Assembly (NCBI GenBank): GCA_023461035.1
Contig: JAEWOD010000031.1
Coordinates: 1-64,000, forward strand
From: Bacteroidota bacterium
GTDB taxonomy: Bacteria; Bacteroidota; Bacteroidia; Flavobacteriales; Weeksellaceae
DNA: 64,000 nucleotides
Reading direction: 5' to 3'
Shown: positions 35,483-44,516 of the stretch, piece by piece
How positions within the stretch are numbered: the stretch's first letter is position 1
How the letters are laid out: each line of letters begins with the position of its first letter
Notes under the pieces: model-generated
Database searches by the model: none
The model's input: the letters and a program-made list of their open reading frames with translations, nothing else
What the model was told of the DNA's origin: nothing
Translations under genes and position numbers: made by a program

Positions 35483-37624
35483 TTATTGTTTGAGGATTTT
35501 AACGGAAGAGCCATTTTCCAGTTTTAAGAAATAAATACCTTTTGGCAGGGATTGTACATTTATTGTTTCTAATTCTCCACGGATTTCTCCTTTAAAAATT
35601 AATTTCCCGTTGCTGTCAAACAAATGGAAATTTCCCTTGTAAGCAGAAATGATATTTAATTCTTCTTTTGCAGGATTTGGATAGACAATCAAACCGGAAG
35701 AAGTTGAAATCTCCTCAACGGAAAGTATTTGTTCACCATAATAATAAATTCCCTGTAAATCACTGGTTGAATTATATGCCTTGTAAATTACAAACGGAAC
35801 ATCATCAAAACCAAATTCCAGCGAGGTAGTAGAAGCATTTGAAACACCTGTTGGTTTATGAAGGTTTACCCAATTTTGACCCTCATCCACAGATTTAAAC
35901 AGATTGTAATCTGCATCTATAAAAAACATTTCTCCTGCCTCATTTATTCTGAACTGCAAATCAAAATTATTGGGTCCGGAATATGGAATCGAGATTTCAG
36001 TCAGCGTTTCAGATGAAAGTCCTATTTCGTAGATTTTATTTTCAATCTGAACAAAATTCCGACCGCCATGCGTAAATAAAATGACAACGGAGGAGGAAAA
36101 ATTAATCAAATCATTGTCCAACATATTCCAGTTGGCTCCATTGTCTGTAGAATAATGGATTTCGTTTACAAACGTAGTATTGGCCCCAAATAGAACTGCC
36201 AACAAATTTCCGTTTCCGTCCTGAATGATTTGTTCAACAACATCCGGTGTCTGAATCAAACTCCAGTTTTCCCCTAAATCATCTGAGCGAAACAGACGGT
36301 CACCAATAAATGTATGTGTGATATAAAGTGAGGAATTATTTCCTTTTACAAATAATTTGATTCCGCCTCCACCCTGATTTGCAAATTCGTCAGGAAGCGG
36401 AATAGGTAAGAAACTACCACCATTGTCTGTTGAGAGATACACATTGTTCCACTGATTCAAAACCAAAGTGTTTTCATCATATTCGTATAGATTACTGATT
36501 CCATTTGAACCTATCATTTTATTTTCCCAATCAGAAGACGGTGTATTCAGGGACGCAAGTTTATTGGAGAAATAATTATGATAGGCATAGAGCTTATCGT
36601 TGCCATCCACCAAAATATGTTGTACATCTCCTAGAATTCCTTCATTATGGGTTTCCCAGCTGGAAGAATTATAAAGCTGACAATTATTTTCCTGAGAAAA
36701 GGAATATAAATTGCCGTGATTGTCATCCAGTATTTCCACGACATTTGGCTGGGATTGGTTTTGATTTTCTTCTGTCCAATTCAATGAATTCGCCGGAGAT
36801 TTAAAAATGGTATTTTCGTTTACCACCCAAATCATATCTGCAGATTTATCAAAATAGACAAATTTAAAATTGGTTGTAGAGGATGGAAGCTCTAAATCAG
36901 TCCAAGAAGCATATTGATCTGAATTTGAGACCCAAAGCTGGTTGTTGTCTGAATCATCTTTAGTTAAAACATAAACATTTTGGGTTTGGTCCTCCGTAAA
37001 ACTAAACGTATTTAATCCGCTCAAACCGGATGAAGAAAAGGAACTGCCGTTATCTGTGGAAATCCAAACACCATCATTTGAGCCAATGAGCACTTTATTG
37101 TTTTCTGTATTGAAAATGTCAAATACACTATACTCCGGATCGGGGTTTACGGTTACAGCTTGCCCGTTGTTTCCCTGATTGGTGAATTTTGAAATTTGAT
37201 TAACCCCCAGATAGGCAGCAAAAAGCAGATTGGAATTTCGGATGTTGCTGATGTAATTATAGGATTCATGCATTCCAGTGTGTGGATTTGTGAAAATATA
37301 ACTTACTCCCCAACTGGAACCAAAATTGGAAGTATGCATGATCCCGTTATTATAGGTGCCCACATACAATTTATTGGATGTTTCATCCACCGAAATACAA
37401 GTTGGGCTGATAACCGAACTCACCATTTTATGCCAATCCTGATCTGCTAATTTATAAAATATCGAATTGTCATTGGACAACAAGAATACCGTTCCGGCAT
37501 TATTTACGGCAACATCTTTGGGGATAACATTTACTGGAAAATCAGCATATTTAAACCATTCCTGTCCGTTCAAGAGGTTTAGGTAAAGCAGGTAGCAAAG
37601 AAAAAATTGTAAAGTTGTCTTCAT
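35483..37624 (-). CDS. secreted Asp-box beta-propeller protein with T9SS sorting domain
   Basis: 713 residues. A signal peptide ends near LLNGQ. The body (about 25-630) contains many Asp-box motifs of the form S-x-D-x-G-x-x-W/F (STDNGSSF, STDNGGSF, RSDDLGENW, STDNGANW, SVDEGQNW), as in sortilin/BNR-type propellers, and probably folds into one or two propellers. The last 75 residues form a T9SS sorting domain (LIVYPNPAKEEL, LPKGIYFLKL). It should be surface-exposed; its ligand is unknown. It stands between secG and the TPR-like gene and seems inserted into an otherwise housekeeping row. Confidence 0.82.
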   Translation of the reverse strand: MKTTLQFFLCYLLYLNLLNGQEWFKYADFPVNVIPKDVAVNNAGTVFLLSNDNSIFYKLADQDWHKMVSSVISPTCISVDETSNKLYVGTYNNGIMHTSNFGSSWGVSYIFTNPHTGMHESYNYISNIRNSNLLFAAYLGVNQISKFTNQGNNGQAVTVNPDPEYSVFDIFNTENNKVLIGSNDGVWISTDNGSSFSSSGLSGLNTFSFTEDQTQNVYVLTKDDSDNNQLWVSNSDQYASWTDLELPSSTTNFKFVYFDKSADMIWVVNENTIFKSPANSLNWTEENQNQSQPNVVEILDDNHGNLYSFSQENNCQLYNSSSWETHNEGILGDVQHILVDGNDKLYAYHNYFSNKLASLNTPSSDWENKMIGSNGISNLYEYDENTLVLNQWNNVYLSTDNGGSFLPIPLPDEFANQGGGGIKLFVKGNNSSLYITHTFIGDRLFRSDDLGENWSLIQTPDVVEQIIQDGNGNLLAVLFGANTTFVNEIHYSTDNGANWNMLDNDLINFSSSVVILFTHGGRNFVQIENKIYEIGLSSETLTEISIPYSGPNNFDLQFRINEAGEMFFIDADYNLFKSVDEGQNWVNLHKPTGVSNASTTSLEFGFDDVPFVIYKAYNSTSDLQGIYYYGEQILSVEEISTSSGLIVYPNPAKEELNIISAYKGNFHLFDSNGKLIFKGEIRGELETINVQSLPKGIYFLKLENGSSVKILKQ

Positions 37625-37679
37625 AATGCATTGATTTTTTTGAACATTATAAAGATATAAAAAACTGAATAATAATCAA

Positions 37680-38450
37680 TTACGAATTGAGTAGATTTTC
37701 AATATTCAAAATTTTGTCTTCAAAAATTTCCTTTTTTTCAGGATATTTCAAACTCAAAATTTTATATGCCCTGATGGCTTTGTCGTACTTTTTCTGTTCA
37801 GTATATATTTGCGCCAGTGTTTCCGTCATCAAATCTGAATACTCTGTAAAAGTTTCTGATTTTTTCACGGAAGGATTTATTTCCTGTGTTTTACTGACAG
37901 GAGAAATTTTGGGCGATTTCTCGATGAATTCGTCGATTAATTGAAATTTGATGTCTTTTTCGCTTGGTTTTTTTGCCGGTGTATTTGAATCCGGTTTAGA
38001 AAGCGAGAGCCATTCTGAAAACGTATGTTCAGAAGAGACAATATCTATTTTTTCTATTGTTTCCGGTGTACTTTCAACTTCAGATTCTTCCGTATTTTCT
38101 TCCGGTATCGATTCATTTTCTTTTGAGTAGAATTCCTCTTTTACGATCACTTCTTCCGTTGGAGAATCCTCCATAGATGTTTCCGTCACATTTTCTTCAA
38201 TTTCCTTTTTGGATTCCTGTTTTTCACGTTGAAGATAATGATAAAGAGCAACACGGCTTGGACTATGGATGCTGGTCTTTTTTAATTCTTCCTGATAAGT
38301 TTCATGATCAAATTCCTTTAATCCAAACAATAAAAGTGTGCGCAAAGTAGAGAAATAGGGATATTTTTCTATTTCGTCTTGCAGCAATGCAACGTCTGAA
38401 AGCCGGACTTCAAACGGATTTTGGATCAAATGTTGGATTCTGGGATTCAT
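37680..38450 (-). CDS. TPR-like protein of the secG-lptE region
   Basis: 256 residues, no signal peptide. The N-terminus (IQNPFEVRLSDVALLQDEIEKYPYFSTLRTLLL) and the C-terminal TPR-like helices (ETLAQIYTEQKKYDKAIRAYKILSL) are conserved in flavobacteria next to lptE and secG. The middle (90-150) is acidic and low in complexity. The function is unknown. Confidence 0.7.
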   Translation of the reverse strand: MNPRIQHLIQNPFEVRLSDVALLQDEIEKYPYFSTLRTLLLFGLKEFDHETYQEELKKTSIHSPSRVALYHYLQREKQESKKEIEENVTETSMEDSPTEEVIVKEEFYSKENESIPEENTEESEVESTPETIEKIDIVSSEHTFSEWLSLSKPDSNTPAKKPSEKDIKFQLIDEFIEKSPKISPVSKTQEINPSVKKSETFTEYSDLMTETLAQIYTEQKKYDKAIRAYKILSLKYPEKKEIFEDKILNIENLLNS

Positions 38451-38545
38451 TCAGTTCGTCTTGCGAAATTTGATTATCGAAATGCGAAATTAGTTAAAAC
38501 TACTATTATCTTCAAATTTTCAAATCAACTCATTTTCAAATTGAA

Positions 38546-39073
38546 TTACCAATCCATCGCAATAGCATTAAAAATCTGTGTGGTCAACTGTTCTAAAATA
38601 CTATCGAGAAGTGATGATTCTGCTTGTTGTAAAGTTAGGTTGGCGGCAAAATCTTCATAAGCAGAAAAAGAACGGTCAAAACTTTTGGTTTCATCCTGAT
38701 TGTTTTGGTAGCGTACACGCACGGTCATGGTCAACCGGTTTTGCCCTGCAACTTCATTAGATTGGATAGCGACGGAACTTTGCTGGTATCCGGTGATTTC
38801 TCCATCAATCAGCAAATCGGCGCTTTCGTCGGTGGTCAATGATAATTTCGTCCGGTTGTTAAAAATATCCTGCAATTCATTGGTAAAATCCTGGCTGAGA
38901 TTGGGGTTTTGATATTGGGGCGCATAATTCGGAAAAGTGGAAATGCGTATGGTTTGCCATTCGGGTTTGATAGATGAACCCGATAGTGTGTAACAACTGC
39001 TGAGTTGTAGGAAAATAAATATCGCAACCGGAAGTAAAAATTTGATTGATTTTAATTTGAATCCTGACTTCAT
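38546..39073 (-). CDS. lptE: LptE-family LPS assembly lipoprotein
   Basis: 175 residues from the ATG at 39073, chosen because it begins a lipoprotein signal ending in LQLSSC; the longer frame adds a non-signal extension. The mature part contains YTLSGSSIKPEWQTIRISTFPNYAP, typical of LptE/RlpB-like proteins in Bacteroidota, and a final region with QAESSLLDSILEQLTTQIF. LptE plugs the LptD barrel and helps LPS reach the outer leaflet. Confidence 0.82.
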   Translation of the reverse strand: MKSGFKLKSIKFLLPVAIFIFLQLSSCYTLSGSSIKPEWQTIRISTFPNYAPQYQNPNLSQDFTNELQDIFNNRTKLSLTTDESADLLIDGEITGYQQSSVAIQSNEVAGQNRLTMTVRVRYQNNQDETKSFDRSFSAYEDFAANLTLQQAESSLLDSILEQLTTQIFNAIAMDW

Positions 39074-39151
39074 TTGGCGAAGATAAGATAGTTTGGGACA
39101 ATAAAAAAGAGCCAAAATTGCTTTCGGCTCTCCATTTTTATTTTCATATAA

Positions 39152-40402
39152 TTATTTCGCAAAACGAATTGCCATTTTTCTGTCCACCGCTCTTTCATCA
39201 TCAGAAGCTTCGGCAGGAACGGTTGCAAACTCGCTGCCGTAACCTTCTGCACTCAAAACCTGTCCTCCGACTCCTGCGTCAGACAATGATTTTTTGATGA
39301 AATCGGCACGAGACTGGGACAATGCTTTGTTTTTTGCAGCATCTCCGGTTTTATCGGTATAACCACCGATTTTGATTTTTGCATTTGGGAATGCTTTTAA
39401 AATTACTACCAGATTATCCAATTGGGTTTGAGAACCATCTTCCAATTCGGTTGCACTACCCATTTTGAAATTGACATTGTCAAATGTGTACCATTTTTCT
39501 TTTAATGTTGTCTCATCATCTGAATCATATTGGCCGGATTGAAGATATTGAATCAATTGACCTTCCAAGCCGCCTTGAAATGCTCTTAATTTGGTTCCGT
39601 TTAAATCCAATTCTTCTTCCACACGGTCAGTTGAAATCGTCATAGTGTTGTCTTCTGTATCCACATTGATGGTATCTGTAATTACCTCTTCTGTATCAAC
39701 TGCATTCTTGTCGGTTTTACATTGCTTAAACAGCCATGCGCCCAATAAAAGTAGGAGGATAAGAGGAATTAACCATTTTAACCAACCCATTCCACCACCG
39801 CCTTTGTCATCGTTTGTGCTTCTGGAGGTTTGGGTAGGAGCAGATCCGGACGAACTATAGGTCGAAATTTTTTCACTGTTATCTCCTCCAAACCAGTTTC
39901 CTAAATTTAAATTAGCAAGTGATAAACCGGCAGGAAGTAAACCTGAAATGATGCCTTTTTGGTTTTCTAAAAGGGAAGAAATTCCTGAGGCTCCAAGCTG
40001 GTTGTCGGAAGCATATTTTCCTATGGTTCCGGTAACAGCACCTGTAACCCAGTCAAGTAAAGAGCCGGAAGATGAATTACTTAAACCGGAAAAATTCGAA
40101 ATTGTATTAACCAATCCACCTACTTTGTCACCAAATATGGCCGATAAAATAGTGGAAATCAATGGATTATTTGATGAGTTTCCGATTAAATTCTCCAGTA
40201 AACCGGATGAAGATGAATTAGAAATTGTATCAAGAACAGTACTGTTGTTTGAATTGTTGGCCAATCCACCTAAAACTATAGGAAGTATCGCACCAATTGC
40301 CTTCGAGATTCCAGATTCGTTTTCTCCTAATTGATTGGAGGCATCCGAAATAAAAGAGGAACCTAACTGACCTTTGATAAGGTCGAAAATTTGTGTTGAC
40401 AT
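39152..40402 (-). CDS. DUF937 / OmpA fusion membrane protein
   Basis: 416 residues. The N-terminal DUF937 (YidB-like) region runs to about 190 with IGAILPIVLGGLANN and Ser/Asn-rich stretches. One membrane helix follows (WLIPLILLLLLGAWLF, near 215), then an OmpA C-terminal domain (about 300-416: KIKIGGYTDKTGDAAKN and a final AVDRKMAIRFAK). The OmpA domain should reach peptidoglycan from the inner membrane. It precedes lptE in the same orientation. Confidence 0.8.
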   Translation of the reverse strand: MSTQIFDLIKGQLGSSFISDASNQLGENESGISKAIGAILPIVLGGLANNSNNSTVLDTISNSSSSGLLENLIGNSSNNPLISTILSAIFGDKVGGLVNTISNFSGLSNSSSGSLLDWVTGAVTGTIGKYASDNQLGASGISSLLENQKGIISGLLPAGLSLANLNLGNWFGGDNSEKISTYSSSGSAPTQTSRSTNDDKGGGGMGWLKWLIPLILLLLLGAWLFKQCKTDKNAVDTEEVITDTINVDTEDNTMTISTDRVEEELDLNGTKLRAFQGGLEGQLIQYLQSGQYDSDDETTLKEKWYTFDNVNFKMGSATELEDGSQTQLDNLVVILKAFPNAKIKIGGYTDKTGDAAKNKALSQSRADFIKKSLSDAGVGGQVLSAEGYGSEFATVPAEASDDERAVDRKMAIRFAK

Positions 40403-40440
40403 ACTGAAAATTTAATTGGTTCAGTATCAAAGGTAAGCAA

Positions 40441-41691
40441 TTATTCTAAATCAAACTGCTTAATTTTTCTGTAAAGTGTTCGTTCTGAAATCCCTAACTC
40501 ATCTGCTGCAGAGCGTCTTTTACCTTTGTATTTGTCCAGCGCTTTTTTGATCATTTCTTTTTCTTTTTCCTGCAGGGAAAGAGGTTCTTCTGTTTCATTT
40601 ACTTCTTCATATTCATGATCGTCGAAGTCATAATTTTGGATAATTGAATTGGGTTTTTCTTCTTTCGGAATAATTTTTAAGGGTGAAATGTCCGGCTCGG
40701 TATTATTGTTTTCACGGATTACACGCTGCAGAACGTCCATATTATTGGACGAAATATTTTCTTTGTTATGAATCAAATCCAATGTCAATGACCTTAAGTC
40801 GTTTAAATCCTGTTTCATTTCCAATAAGAATTTGAACAAAATTTCACGTTCCAAATGGTCGGCATTTCCATTTGATTTTTCTGCATTTACCAAAACCGGA
40901 ACCGAATTTTGATAAGGCAAATAGGATTGAATTTTTTCAAGCGAAATCACCCGGTCTTTTTCCACAACTGAAATTTCTTCGGCAACATTCCGCAACTGAC
41001 GGATATTTCCCGGCCAAGGAAAGTTTACGATATATTGGGCAGCTTCCGGACTCAGTTCCAGAGGCGGCATTCTGTATTTTGCGGCAAAGTCAGCTGCAAA
41101 TTTTCTAAATAACAGCGGAATGTCATTTTTGCGGTTGCGAAGTGCCGGCATATCAATCTGAACCGTGTTTAACCGGTAATACAAATCTTCTCGGAATTTT
41201 CCTTTTTCGATTGCCTGCATCATATTGACATTGGTCGCAGCCACCACACGGACATCGGTTTTCTGTATTTCGGACGAACCGACTTTCATAAACTCGCCAC
41301 TTTCCAGGACACGTAATAATCGAACTTGTGTCGGCAAAGGCAATTCACCTACTTCATCCAGAAAAATAGTTCCTTTATCAGCCACCTCGAAATAACCTTT
41401 TCGTGTGGTAGTGGCTCCGGTAAAAGCACCCTTTTCGTGTCCGAAAAGTTCAGAATCTATAGTTCCTTCAGGGATTGCACCACAGTTTACGGCAATGTAA
41501 TTATTGTGTTTTCGGGCAGATTGTGAATGAATGATTTTCGGGATGAATTCTTTCCCGACACCGCTTTCTCCACTGACCAAAACGGAAATGTCGGTCGGCG
41601 CAACTTGTATGGCTTTTTCCAAAGCACGGTTCAGACCCAGGTCATTTCCTATAATTGAAAATCGTTGTTTTATCGTTTGTAAATTGTCCAT
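40441..41691 (-). CDS. sigma-54 dependent transcription activator
   Basis: 416 residues. The AAA+ domain has Walker A GESGVGKE, the sigma-54 contact loop GAFTGATT, Walker B FLDEVGELP and the arginine finger region. The Fis-type helix-turn-helix at the C-terminus is RRSAADELGISERTLYRKI. It lacks an N-terminal receiver or GAF domain, so its activity must be controlled in another way. Its start is preceded by TTTAAAC-type repeats. It lies between miaB and the DUF937-OmpA/lptE genes, an arrangement common in flavobacteria. Confidence 0.92.
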   Translation of the reverse strand: MDNLQTIKQRFSIIGNDLGLNRALEKAIQVAPTDISVLVSGESGVGKEFIPKIIHSQSARKHNNYIAVNCGAIPEGTIDSELFGHEKGAFTGATTTRKGYFEVADKGTIFLDEVGELPLPTQVRLLRVLESGEFMKVGSSEIQKTDVRVVAATNVNMMQAIEKGKFREDLYYRLNTVQIDMPALRNRKNDIPLLFRKFAADFAAKYRMPPLELSPEAAQYIVNFPWPGNIRQLRNVAEEISVVEKDRVISLEKIQSYLPYQNSVPVLVNAEKSNGNADHLEREILFKFLLEMKQDLNDLRSLTLDLIHNKENISSNNMDVLQRVIRENNNTEPDISPLKIIPKEEKPNSIIQNYDFDDHEYEEVNETEEPLSLQEKEKEMIKKALDKYKGKRRSAADELGISERTLYRKIKQFDLE

Positions 41692-41698
41692 TTTTTAA

Positions 41699-41730
41699 TG
41701 TTCAAAGTTTAAGGTTTTAGGTTTAAAGTT
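41699..41730 (-). repeat. TTTAAAC-type repeats before the sigma-54 activator
   Basis: On the minus strand the leader reads as imperfect units: ACTTTAAAC, CTAAAAC, CTTAAAC, TTTGAAC. The repeats lie within 10-40 nt of the start codon and overlap the end of the upstream small gene. Confidence 0.55.
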
Positions 41731-41917
41731 GATTTTCAGGCCACTTTAAAATAAAATTACCTTTTGCGTCGTTGGGATGGAATTTTTCTTCTCCCACGAA
41801 TTCATTTTCATCCAACATCGTGAAAAACCATTCCAGCCTTTCTGCATAACTCAATGCCAGAAATTCTTCTTCCCGGCGTTTGTTATTTTCTTCTTTTGTG
41901 GCTAATATGATTTCCAT
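41723..41917 (-). CDS. small protein, unknown
   Basis: 64 residues. It has a charged helix (ATKEENNKRREEEFLALSYAERLEWFF) and then a short region ending in FILKWPENQL. No signal or membrane segment. It begins 10 nt after the miaB stop and is probably co-transcribed with it. Small proteins of this kind follow miaB in several flavobacteria, but the function is unknown. Confidence 0.6.
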   Translation of the reverse strand: MEIILATKEENNKRREEEFLALSYAERLEWFFTMLDENEFVGEEKFHPNDAKGNFILKWPENQL

Positions 41918-41927
41918 ATTTAGTATT

Positions 41928-43385
41928 TTAATTCACCATTTCTCCCAATAACGTTGCCGAAGTGCAATCATGTGCTTTGACCATGACAAAATCGCCGACT
42001 TTGGTTCCTTCCGTTTTAGGAAAAACCATTACGGCATTTTGGGAAATTCTTCCGTACCAGAAATTTTCATCGCGTTTGCTGTTTCCTTCGATCAGGACTT
42101 CATGCACTTTTCCGACATAGCTTTCCATTCGCATTTTACCGTGTTGTTGTTGTAGATTGATGATTTCGGTCAATCGTCTTTTCTTCACTTCCTCCGGAAC
42201 ATCATCCTCCATCTTTTTATGGGCGGGTGTTCCGGGACGATCCGAATAGGCAAACATAAATCCGAAATCGTATTTTACATATTCCATCAAGCTCAGCGTG
42301 TCCTGATGTTCTTCCTCCGTTTCGCCGCAGAATCCGGCAATCATATCGTGTGAAAGAGCCAGATCGGGAACGATTTCACGGATTTTATCAATTAGTTCAA
42401 AGTATTCTTCTCTCGTATGCTGACGGTTCATCCGTTCCAAAACGCTTGTGCTTCCCGACTGAACCGGAAGATGGATGTATTTACAGATGTTATCATATTT
42501 AGCGATGGTACGTAAAACATTTTCATGCATATCCTGCGGATTGGAAGTTGAAAAACGAATGCGCATTCCCGGAACAGTTTCTGCTACCATGCTCAAAAGT
42601 TGAGCAAAATCAACAGCCGTTGCTTTTTGCATTTCAGAAGCATTTTTGAAATCTTTTTTCAAACCGCCTCCAAACCATAAATAAGAATCCACATTTTGTC
42701 CAAGAAGCGTTACTTCTTTATAACCTTCATTCCAAAGATTTTTACATTCGTCAATAATCGAATAAGGATCACGGCTTCGCTCACGTCCACGTGTAAACGG
42801 AACCACGCAAAATGTACACATATTGTCACATCCTCGGGTGATGGTAACAAAAGCTGTAACACCGTTTCCGCCTAAACGGACGGGATTCAGGTCGGCATAA
42901 GTTTCATCTTTGGAAAGAATGACATTGATGGCTTGACGGCCATCGTCGACGTCTTCTAAAAGATTGGGCAAATCACGATAAGCATCAGGCCCTACGACCA
43001 GATCCACGATTTTTTCCTCTTCCAGAAATTTTGATTTCAAACGTTCAGCCATACAGCCGAGAACTCCGACTTTCATCGCCGGATTATTTTTTTTCAAAGA
43101 ATTGAATTCTGTCAATCTTTTGCGGACGGTTTGTTCAGCTTTGTCCCGAATCGAACAGGTATTGACCAAAATCAAATCGGCTTCCTCCATTTTATGAGTG
43201 GTATTATACCCATTTTCTGAAAGGATAGAAGCCACGATTTCCGAATCGGAAAAGTTCATCTGACAACCATAACTTTCCAGAAACAGTTTTTTGGAATTGG
43301 ATTTTCGTTCTTTTAGCACAACGGATTCGCCTTGTCTGCTTTCGTTTATTTCTTTTACTTCTGAATGCATTTTTGTTGAAATCAA
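41928..43385 (-). CDS. miaB: tRNA-2-methylthio-N6-dimethylallyladenosine synthase
   Basis: 485 residues. The MTTase N-terminal domain (FLESYGCQMNFSDSE, TCSIRDKAE, GVLGCMAER) holds one Fe-S cluster. The radical SAM motif is RGCDNMCTFCVVP (near 188), and the C-terminal TRAM domain covers about 420-485. It methylthiolates i6A37 of tRNAs that read UNN codons. A TACCTTTG element lies 8 nt before the start (43394-43401, minus strand), implying a very short leader. It is divergent from the membrane protein at 43485. Confidence 0.96.
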   Translation of the reverse strand: MISTKMHSEVKEINESRQGESVVLKERKSNSKKLFLESYGCQMNFSDSEIVASILSENGYNTTHKMEEADLILVNTCSIRDKAEQTVRKRLTEFNSLKKNNPAMKVGVLGCMAERLKSKFLEEEKIVDLVVGPDAYRDLPNLLEDVDDGRQAINVILSKDETYADLNPVRLGGNGVTAFVTITRGCDNMCTFCVVPFTRGRERSRDPYSIIDECKNLWNEGYKEVTLLGQNVDSYLWFGGGLKKDFKNASEMQKATAVDFAQLLSMVAETVPGMRIRFSTSNPQDMHENVLRTIAKYDNICKYIHLPVQSGSTSVLERMNRQHTREEYFELIDKIREIVPDLALSHDMIAGFCGETEEEHQDTLSLMEYVKYDFGFMFAYSDRPGTPAHKKMEDDVPEEVKKRRLTEIINLQQQHGKMRMESYVGKVHEVLIEGNSKRDENFWYGRISQNAVMVFPKTEGTKVGDFVMVKAHDCTSATLLGEMVN

Positions 43386-43393
43386 ATAGTTTG

Positions 43394-43401
43394 CAAAGGT
43401 A
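43394..43401 (-). promoter_or_regulatory. candidate -7 element of miaB (TACCTTTG)
   Basis: Minus-strand TACCTTTG close to the miaB start, in the divergent gap. Confidence 0.45.
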
Positions 43402-43437
43402 CTAATTTTACTGACAATATGGCAGATTTTTTCTTGT

Positions 43438-43467
43438 TTGCAAATTTTTAACTTTTCCCTATTTTTG
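43438..43467 (+). promoter_or_regulatory. promoter of the 43485 membrane protein
   Basis: TTG at 43438-43440 and TATTTTTG at 43460-43467 are separated by 19 nt, which is the flavobacterial consensus spacing. Confidence 0.6.
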
Positions 43468-43484
43468 AGCCAGAAACAATTGAT

Positions 43485-44267
43485 ATGAATTCAGAAATAG
43501 AAAAAATTCAGAATAAAGAGTATTCCCTAAAATACAGTGTCGTTTTTAACGAATCATGGAATCTTTTTACGAAACTGATAGGAGTGGGAGCGCTGGCGGT
43601 TATTATTTATAGTTTTGCTTCTTTTTTAGTCAATTTTTTACTGGAGAGCATCACGGGTTTCCGAAATGTAACCAATGAATTTATGATGGACATTCAGGGC
43701 ATACAGGACCCTAATGCGCTTTTATATGAACTTCAGGATTTTTATATGGAAAACCTGAATTCAATCCTGGTTACCCGGCTGGGAACCGAATTCATCATGT
43801 TGCTGGCATTTCCGTTGGCAGGCGGATTTATGCTGGTTTGTCGTGAGATGGATAAAAACGGAGCATTCAATGTGGGAACTCTTTTTGAAGGTTTCAAACC
43901 ACAGTATTGGGGACGTTTGATGGTGCTGGCGGTCATTTATTTCATTGTTTCAAAAGTGGCTACTGCTTTTTTGCTGCTGCCGGGCATTTATATTTGGGTG
44001 GCGGCTGTGATTGCTTGTCCCATTGTTATGTTTACCAATGCCAACGGGATTCAGGCGTTTACGGCCAGTATAAAGTTGGTCAATAAAAATTGGTTTACCG
44101 TATTTCAAATACTTTTTGTTGCTTCGCTAATTGGTGTCGCCGGCTATCTGCTTTGTTTTATAGGTAGAATAGTAACTTATCCGCTTGTGCTGGTAACGGT
44201 TTATATGTTGTATAAACACATCGTCGGTTTTGAAGACGACCAAATCGAAGAAATCGGTCACTCTTAG
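43485..44267 (+). CDS. multi-pass membrane protein, unknown
   Basis: 260 residues with about five hydrophobic segments (VGALAVIIYSFASFLVNFLL, LAFPLAGGFMLV, MVLAVIYFIVS, GIYIWVAAVIACPIVMF, FVASLIGVAGYLLCFIG). The pattern resembles the DUF975 / glycerophosphoryl diester phosphodiesterase membrane-domain group, often mis-annotated as beta-carotene monooxygenase. No catalytic motif is visible. The stop codon lies inside the target duplication of the MITE. Confidence 0.65.
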   Translation: MNSEIEKIQNKEYSLKYSVVFNESWNLFTKLIGVGALAVIIYSFASFLVNFLLESITGFRNVTNEFMMDIQGIQDPNALLYELQDFYMENLNSILVTRLGTEFIMLLAFPLAGGFMLVCREMDKNGAFNVGTLFEGFKPQYWGRLMVLAVIYFIVSKVATAFLLLPGIYIWVAAVIACPIVMFTNANGIQAFTASIKLVNKNWFTVFQILFVASLIGVAGYLLCFIGRIVTYPLVLVTVYMLYKHIVGFEDDQIEEIGHS

Positions 44268-44464
44268 GAGCCTGTTAAAAATTTTACCGAAATTTTTTAT
44301 ATAGCCATTGAAAATCATCTTTGCTAAATTTTCATGCTCTTTTTGAGCGTATTTTCTACTTTATATTTTTGATTTAGCCCGCTAAATCAGCAAACATTAA
44401 ACAAAAAATCCATCTCAAAATAGCTATGAAAATTTTTAGCAATAAAATTTAAACAGGCTCTTAG
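44264..44464. mobile_element. 193-bp MITE-like element with TTAG target duplication
   Basis: The element runs from 44268 to 44460 and is flanked by TTAG (44264-44267 and 44461-44464). It begins GAGCCTGTTAAAAATTTTA and ends AAATTTAAACAGGCTC, an imperfect terminal inverted repeat. Inner arms (about 44317-44350 and 44411-44446) are also complementary, and two short hairpins (GCTC-T5-GAGC and GATTTAGC-CC-GCTAAATC) lie inside. It encodes nothing. The ends look like those of an insertion sequence, so a transposase elsewhere in the genome probably mobilised it. Confidence 0.7.
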
Positions 44465-44470
44465 TAGTTT

Positions 44471-44502
44471 TTGGTGGCTTCAAAAATTTGTTTCTATTTT
44501 TG
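44471..44502 (+). promoter_or_regulatory. promoter of topA
   Basis: TTG (44471-44473) and TATTTTTG (44495-44502) are separated by 21 nt, consistent with the Bacteroidota consensus. It lies about 10 nt from the right end of the MITE. Confidence 0.6.
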
Positions 44503-44516
44503 CAAAAAATGAACAA

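Noticed and set aside
35483..37624. Sialidase
   Set aside because: Asp-box motifs are present, but the catalytic arginine triad and Tyr/Glu pattern of sialidases is not visible, so it is described only as a propeller protein.
43485..44267. Annotation as beta-carotene monooxygenase
   Set aside because: That label circulates for such proteins, but the sequence is a plain multi-pass membrane protein without the catalytic histidines.
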